A stretch of 64,000 bases of DNA from NCBI GenBank assembly GCA_002342415.1, contig DDPY01000025.1, positions 67,415 through 131,414 of the forward strand, given 5' to 3'. Position numbers and translations under genes: made by a program. Below the pieces are notes generated by a model that saw nothing but the letters and a program-made list of their open reading frames with translations, was not told the origin of the DNA and made no database searches. Below, in pieces: positions 59,905-64,000 of the stretch. The stretch is from Prevotella sp. UBA2456 (GTDB lineage Bacteria > Bacteroidota > Bacteroidia > Bacteroidales > Bacteroidaceae). Positions within the stretch are counted from its first letter, which is position 1. Every line of letters begins with the position of its first letter.

Positions 59905-61422
59905 ATGCTATCACAACAAGATTTACAGCAGTTGGCTCAGAAGGGAATCTCTGAGGCACAGATTGAGAAACAGTTAGGCGAGTTCAAGACTGGCTTCCCG
60001 TTCCTGAAACTGGAGGCCGCAGCCGCCATCGGCAAGGGCATCATTGCCCCTACGGCAGGCGACCGCCAGCAGTATGTCGAAGCCTGGGAGCAGTATAAGG
60101 CCGCAGGTAAGAAGGTGGTGAAGTTTGTGCCCGCATCGGGTGCCGCCAGCCGCATGTTCAAGGATATGTTCGCCTTTGTCGATGCCAAGTACGACGTGCC
60201 CACCACCGACTTCGAGAAGAAATATTTCGACAACATCGAGAAGTTTGCCTTCTACAGCGAGCTCGATGCCGTATGCAAGAAGAACTGTGGCAAGGGCGTG
60301 AAGGAGCTGATGGCCGCCGGCGACTACAAGGCCGTGGCCGCCCAGATGCTGAAACCCGAGGGACTGAACTACGGACAGCTGCCCAAGGGATTGCTCCTGT
60401 TCCACAACTACTCCGAGGGTGCTCGCACTCCGATGGAGGAGCATCTGGTGGAGGGAGCCCTCTATGCGGCTTCCAATGGTGAGTCGCACGTCCACTTCAC
60501 TGTCTCGCACGAGCACATGGAGCTGTTCAAGCAGAAGGTAGCCCAGAAGGCCGACTTCTATGCCCAGAAGTATGGGGTGAAGTACGACATCTCGTTCTCA
60601 GAGCAGAAGCCCTCTACCGACACCATTGCCGCCAACCCCGACGGCACCCCGTTCCGCAATGCTGACGGCTCATTGCTGTTCCGCCCGGGTGGTCACGGTG
60701 CACTGATAGAGAACCTGAACGAGATTGATGCCGACATCATCTTCGTGAAGAATATCGACAACGTGGTGCCCGACCGTCTGAAGCAGGATACCGTGGAGTG
60801 GAAGCAGGTCATTGCCGGCGTGCTGGTCAGCCTGCAGAAGAGGGCCTTCGAGTACCTGCGCCTGCTGGATACGGGCAGATACAGCCACGAGCAGATTGAG
60901 GAGATGATTCGCTTCGTACAGCAAGACCTCTGCTGCCGCAAGGCCGATATCAAGGAGCTGGAGGATGCCGAGCTGGTTATCTACCTGCGCAAGAAGCTCA
61001 ACCGCCCCATGCGCGTCTGCGGCGTGGTGAAGAATGTCGGCGAGCCTGGCGGCGGTCCGTTCCTCACCTACAATCAGGACGGCACCGTAAGTCTGCAGAT
61101 TCTCGAGTCGAGCCAGATAGACAAGTCGAACAAGGAGTATATGGAGATGTTCACCAAGGGCACCCACTTCAACCCTGTCGACCTGGTATGCGCTGTGAAG
61201 GACTACAAGGGTCAGCCCTTCGACCTGCCCAAGTATGTCGATCCCACCACGGGCTTCATCTCGCAGAAGTCGAAGAGCGGCAAGGAGCTGCAGGCATTGG
61301 AGTTGCCCGGCCTCTGGAACGGTGCCATGAGCGACTGGTCGACCGTCTTCGTGGAAGTACCTCTGGCCACCTTCAATCCCGTCAAGACCGTCAACGACCT
61401 CCTGCGTGACCAGCATCAGTAA
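59905..61422 (+). CDS. DUF4301-family protein
   Basis: 505 residues, cytoplasmic, no signal. The N-terminal FKTGFPFLKLEAAAAIGKGI and the segment KKVVKFVPASGAASRMFKDMF, a GxGxxS-like loop that may bind phosphate or nucleotide, then LLFHNYSEGARTPMEEHLVEGALYA, LLFRPGGHGALIENLNEIDADIIFVKNIDNV and GFISQKSKSGKELQALELPGLWNGAMSDWSTVFVEVP are those of the DUF4301 family, common in Bacteroidetes. Parts recall nucleotide-sugar pyrophosphorylases (GHGAL, FVKNIDN), so a nucleotidyltransferase-like fold is possible. Followed by a strong terminator. Confidence 0.85.
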   Translation: MLSQQDLQQLAQKGISEAQIEKQLGEFKTGFPFLKLEAAAAIGKGIIAPTAGDRQQYVEAWEQYKAAGKKVVKFVPASGAASRMFKDMFAFVDAKYDVPTTDFEKKYFDNIEKFAFYSELDAVCKKNCGKGVKELMAAGDYKAVAAQMLKPEGLNYGQLPKGLLLFHNYSEGARTPMEEHLVEGALYAASNGESHVHFTVSHEHMELFKQKVAQKADFYAQKYGVKYDISFSEQKPSTDTIAANPDGTPFRNADGSLLFRPGGHGALIENLNEIDADIIFVKNIDNVVPDRLKQDTVEWKQVIAGVLVSLQKRAFEYLRLLDTGRYSHEQIEEMIRFVQQDLCCRKADIKELEDAELVIYLRKKLNRPMRVCGVVKNVGEPGGGPFLTYNQDGTVSLQILESSQIDKSNKEYMEMFTKGTHFNPVDLVCAVKDYKGQPFDLPKYVDPTTGFISQKSKSGKELQALELPGLWNGAMSDWSTVFVEVPLATFNPVKTVNDLLRDQHQ

Positions 61423-61467
61423 GCGGATACGTTACAAGCGTATAGTAAAATGTGATGATTAGCTTTT

Positions 61468-61502
61468 CCCTGCTTCGCGTCTTGCGAAGCAGGGCTTTTT
61501 TT
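61468..61502 (+). terminator. Intrinsic terminator after the DUF4301 gene
   Basis: CCCTGCTTCGC (61468-61478), GTCTT loop, GCGAAGCAGGG (61484-61494): a perfect 11-bp stem, then C and seven T. Confidence 0.95.
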
Positions 61503-61531
61503 AGTATACCATTGAAAAAAATGGCGATTTG

Positions 61532-61563
61532 TTTGGCGGTTTCGCAAAAAAGACGTACTTTTG
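61532..61563 (+). promoter_or_regulatory. Promoter of the leu operon leader
   Basis: TTTG (61532-61535) and TACTTTTG (61556-61563) are 20 bp apart. The transcript would start about 20 nt before the leader-peptide ATG. Confidence 0.72.
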
Positions 61564-61591
61564 CAGGCAATTTTTAGAAAACAGCAACAAA

Positions 61592-61672
61592 ATGAGAAGT
61601 TTCAATCTGATTAGCAACCTGATTATTATTCGACTGCGTAAAGTGGTCGGAAGTGATAAGGCGTGCATGTAA
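61592..61672 (+). CDS. Leu/Ile/Val-rich leader peptide of the leu attenuator
   Basis: A 26-codon frame, ATG at 61592 and TAA at 61670, too short for ordinary gene finding. The peptide reads MRSFNLISNLIIIRLRKVVG then SDKACM: three Leu (all CTG), four Ile (all ATT, three in a row) and two adjacent Val within residues 6-19. It starts 29 nt after the promoter box and its stop is 28 nt before the terminator stem. Position and composition match leader peptides that sense branched-chain amino-acid supply (leuL, ilvL type). Confidence 0.82.
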   Translation: MRSFNLISNLIIIRLRKVVGSDKACM

Positions 61673-61736
61673 TTTGAAGATATAAAGCAAACGACGATAA
61701 GGGCCTTTCTCACTTCCGAGTGTGAAGGGCTTTTTT
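61649..61736 (+). promoter_or_regulatory. Attenuator: antiterminator and terminator ahead of leuA
   Basis: GGAAGTGATAAGG (61649-61661), inside the last leader codons, can pair with CCTTTCTCACTTCC (61704-61717) with a one-base bulge. The same 3' segment is the 5' arm of a terminator: GGGCCTTTCTCACT (61701-61714), TCCG loop, AGTGTGAAGGGC (61719-61730), T6 (61731-61736). The two pairings exclude each other. A ribosome stalled on the Leu/Ile codons would leave 61649-61661 free for antitermination; one reaching the stop at 61670 would cover it and let the terminator form. Confidence 0.82.
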
Positions 61737-61795
61737 CGTAGTCGTATGACCGAGACATAAAAATTTTTAACGACACAATAAAAAACAGAACTAAG

Positions 61796-63292
61796 ATGAA
61801 CGACAGATTGTTTATATTCGACACGACGCTCCGTGACGGCGAGCAGGTGCCTGGGTGCCAGCTCAACACCGTAGAGAAGATTCAGGTGGCCAAGGCGCTG
61901 GAGCTGTTGGGTGTCGATGTGATTGAAGCAGGATTTCCTGTGTCGAGCCCTGGCGACTTCCACTCGGTGATCGAGATTTCGAAAGCCGTCACGTGGCCCA
62001 CCATTTGTGCACTGACGCGAGCCGTAGAGCACGACATCGACGTGGCTAACGAGGCCCTGCAGTATGCCAAGCACAAGCGCATACACACGGGTATCGGCAC
62101 CAGCGACGAGCATATCAAGTACAAATTCAACTCTACGCGCGAGGAGATTATAGAGCGCGCCGTCCGTGCTACGAAGTATGCCAAGCGCTATGTGGAGGAC
62201 GTAGAGTTCTACTGCGAGGATGCAGGACGTACGGACAACGAGTATCTGGCACAGGTGGTAGAGGCTGTCATCAAGGCTGGTGCCACCGTGGTGAACATCC
62301 CCGATACGACAGGCTACTGTCTGCCTCAGGAGTACTACGAGAAGATAAAATATCTGAAGGAGCACGTGGACGGCATCGACCGCGCCGTCATCTCCACCCA
62401 CTGCCACAACGACCTGGGCATGGCAACGGCCAACACCTTTAATGGCGTGATGGCGGGTGCCCGCCAGGTGGAGGTGACCATCAACGGAATCGGAGAGCGT
62501 GCCGGCAATACCTCGCTCGAAGAGATTGCCATGATACTGAAGTGCCATCACGCGCTGGGCATCGACACCAATATCAATACGACGAAAATCTATCCCACGA
62601 GCCGCATGGTGTCGAGCCTGATGAACATGCCCGTGCAGCCCAACAAGGCCATCGTAGGCCGCAACGCCTTTGCACACTCCAGCGGTATCCATCAGGACGG
62701 TGTGCTGAAGAATGTGCATACCTATGAAATCATGGACCCCAAGGATGTGGGCATCGACGACAACTCCATCGTGCTGACAGCGCGCTCTGGGCGTGCCGCC
62801 TTGAAATACCGACTGATGGTGAACGGGGTGGAGCTCAGCGAGGAGAAACTGGATAAGGTATATGAGAAATTCCTCCAGCTGGCTGACAAGAAGAAAGAGG
62901 TGACGGATGTCGACGTGCTGATGCTGGCTGGTGCTGACACCGCCGAGGCGCATGCCGTGAAGCTCGACTTCCTGCAGGTGACGACGGGTAAGGGGGTGAA
63001 GAGTGTGGCCAGCATCGGACTGGACATCTCGAATCAGAAGTTCGAGGCTGCTGCATCGGGCAACGGACCTGTCGATGCGGCCATCAAGGCACTCAAGAAG
63101 ATTATCCAGAAGCAGATGACGCTGAAGGAGTTTACCATCCAGGCCATCTCGAAGGGCTCCGACGACGTGGGTAAGGTGCACATGCAGGTGGAGTACGACG
63201 GCAGTCTCTACTACGGCTTTGGTGCCAACACCGACATCGTGACGGCATCGGTAGAAGCATATATCGACTGTATCAACAAGTTTAAGAAATAA
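61796..63292 (+). CDS. leuA: 2-isopropylmalate synthase
   Basis: 498 residues. TIM-barrel catalytic domain starting RLFIFDTTLRDGEQVPGCQL (metal-binding Asp), VIEAGFPVSSPGDF, STHCHNDLGMATANTF (metal-binding His pair) and ERAGNTSLEEIAM; a linker with AFAHSSGIHQDGVLK; then the C-terminal LeuA dimer/regulatory domain (about 375-498) that binds leucine for feedback inhibition. It condenses acetyl-CoA with 2-oxoisovalerate, the first committed leucine step. The attenuator lies just upstream, and leuC follows after 8 bp. Confidence 0.96.
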   Translation: MNDRLFIFDTTLRDGEQVPGCQLNTVEKIQVAKALELLGVDVIEAGFPVSSPGDFHSVIEISKAVTWPTICALTRAVEHDIDVANEALQYAKHKRIHTGIGTSDEHIKYKFNSTREEIIERAVRATKYAKRYVEDVEFYCEDAGRTDNEYLAQVVEAVIKAGATVVNIPDTTGYCLPQEYYEKIKYLKEHVDGIDRAVISTHCHNDLGMATANTFNGVMAGARQVEVTINGIGERAGNTSLEEIAMILKCHHALGIDTNINTTKIYPTSRMVSSLMNMPVQPNKAIVGRNAFAHSSGIHQDGVLKNVHTYEIMDPKDVGIDDNSIVLTARSGRAALKYRLMVNGVELSEEKLDKVYEKFLQLADKKKEVTDVDVLMLAGADTAEAHAVKLDFLQVTTGKGVKSVASIGLDISNQKFEAAASGNGPVDAAIKALKKIIQKQMTLKEFTIQAISKGSDDVGKVHMQVEYDGSLYYGFGANTDIVTASVEAYIDCINKFKK

Positions 63293-63300
63293 GCAAGCGT

Positions 63301-64000
63301 ATGAATACACTTTTCGACAAGATATGGGACAAGCACGTGGTGCAGGTAGTAGACGACGGTCCCACACAACTGTATATTGATCGCCTCTATTGTCACGAGG
63401 TGACCTCACCGCAGGCCTTCGAGGGCATGAGGACCAGGGGGCTGAAGTGCTTCCGTCCAGAACAGATATTCTGTATGCCCGATCATAACACTCCTACGCA
63501 CGACCAGGACAAACCCATCGAGGACCCCGTCAGTGCCAAGCAGGTGGCTACGCTGGCCAAGAATGCCAAGGACTTCGGACTGACCCACTTTGCCATGAAC
63601 TCACGCGACAACGGCATCATCCACGTGGTGGGACCTGAAAAGGGACTGTCGCTGCCGGGTATGACCATCGTCTGCGGCGACAGCCATACTTCGACACATG
63701 GTGCTGTGGGGGCAGTAGCCTTTGGCATCGGCACCTCAGAGGTGGAGATGGTGATGGCCTCGCAATGTATCCTGCAGCAGAAGCCCAAGTCGATGCGCAT
63801 CACCATCAACGGACAGTTGCAACAGGGGGTGACAGCCAAGGATGTGGCACTTTATCTGATGAGTCAGCTCACGACCTCAGGAGCTACAGGCTACTTCGTC
63901 GAGTATGCGGGCGAGGTGGTGCGCAACCTCTCTATGGAGGGTCGGCTGACGCTCTGCAACCTCTCGATAGAGATGGGTGCCCGTGGCGGATTCATCGCCC
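63301..64000 (+). CDS. leuC: 3-isopropylmalate dehydratase large subunit, 3' partial
   Basis: The frame is open to the right edge (233 full codons visible; the family has about 460). It starts NTLFDKIWDKHVVQ and contains TQLYIDRLYCHEVTSPQAFEG, FCMPDHNTPTHDQ, VVGPEKGLSLPGMTIVCGDSHTSTHGAVGAVAFGIGTSEVEMVMASQ. These are the aconitase-superfamily substrate-site motifs of LeuC; the iron-sulfur Cys cluster's remaining ligands lie beyond the edge. With LeuD it isomerises 2- to 3-isopropylmalate. Very likely cotranscribed with leuA. Confidence 0.96.
   Translation, partial: MNTLFDKIWDKHVVQVVDDGPTQLYIDRLYCHEVTSPQAFEGMRTRGLKCFRPEQIFCMPDHNTPTHDQDKPIEDPVSAKQVATLAKNAKDFGLTHFAMNSRDNGIIHVVGPEKGLSLPGMTIVCGDSHTSTHGAVGAVAFGIGTSEVEMVMASQCILQQKPKSMRITINGQLQQGVTAKDVALYLMSQLTTSGATGYFVEYAGEVVRNLSMEGRLTLCNLSIEMGARGGFIA

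Overview
The window looks like a chromosomal segment of a Bacteroidales bacterium, most like Prevotella and its relatives. The signs are many promoters with a TAnnTTTG -7 box and an upstream TTTG about 20 bp away, TonB-dependent receptors, SusC-era style lipoprotein signals, DUF4421/DUF4301/DUF1460-type genes, a long-tailed S16 protein, and GLUG/BspA-like secreted proteins with Prevotella-style C-termini. No plasmid, phage or insertion-sequence gene is visible.

Positions 1-17483 form a cobalamin (corrinoid) locus. A binding lipoprotein and FecCD permease run on the plus strand at the left edge. A long minus-strand operon starts at a cobalamin riboswitch (14396-14580) and reads: TonB receptor, CbiK-like lipoprotein chelatase, second TonB receptor, CbiH-CbiC, CbiE-CbiT, CbiG-CbiF, a Cys-rich unknown protein, and CbiJ-CbiD. 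Four of these are two-domain fusions, so eight ring-building activities come from four genes. Divergently, cbiA/cobB and cbiP carry out the amidations. CbiL and the nucleotide-loop genes are not in the window. A 33-bp perfect inverted repeat sits between the two divergent promoters.

Positions 17500-27680 hold tRNA-Ser(CGA), a three-gene secreted-protein operon (1716 aa, 797 aa, 54 aa), a peptidase remnant, a HAD protein, a RelB/YafQ-type toxin-antitoxin pair and a 3'-tRNA-like relic. Positions 27685-34436 hold surface-glycan genes (three GT2, one GT4, one flippase) around rpsP, with a repeat-packed 420-bp gap. Positions 34426-38464 hold a porin, rlmD, and infC-rpmI-rplT with a structured leader.

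Positions 38565-49761 hold a compact signalling module: response regulator-PP2C phosphatase, membrane coiled-coil/WD40-like protein, beta-propeller pseudokinase (Asp in place of the phospho-accepting His), soluble histidine kinase, and a TonB receptor with an N-terminal helical-repeat domain, facing a divergent TPR-transmembrane-PP2C protein. Positions 49854-59802 hold aspS, two small winged-helix proteins, hisB, a membrane protein, and a five-gene run (Gfo/Idh/MocA, DUF4421, DUF1460, DUF1232, FAD oxidoreductase). Positions 59905-64000 hold a DUF4301 gene and leuA-leuC, preceded by what reads as a complete transcription attenuator: a 26-codon Leu/Ile/Val-rich leader peptide, a competing antiterminator and a U-tailed terminator.

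A recurring theme is short palindromic or tandem repeats in intergenic gaps and, in three cases, apparently in frame inside coding sequences at linkers or surface loops (CbiA, the GLUG protein, the FAD oxidoreductase).
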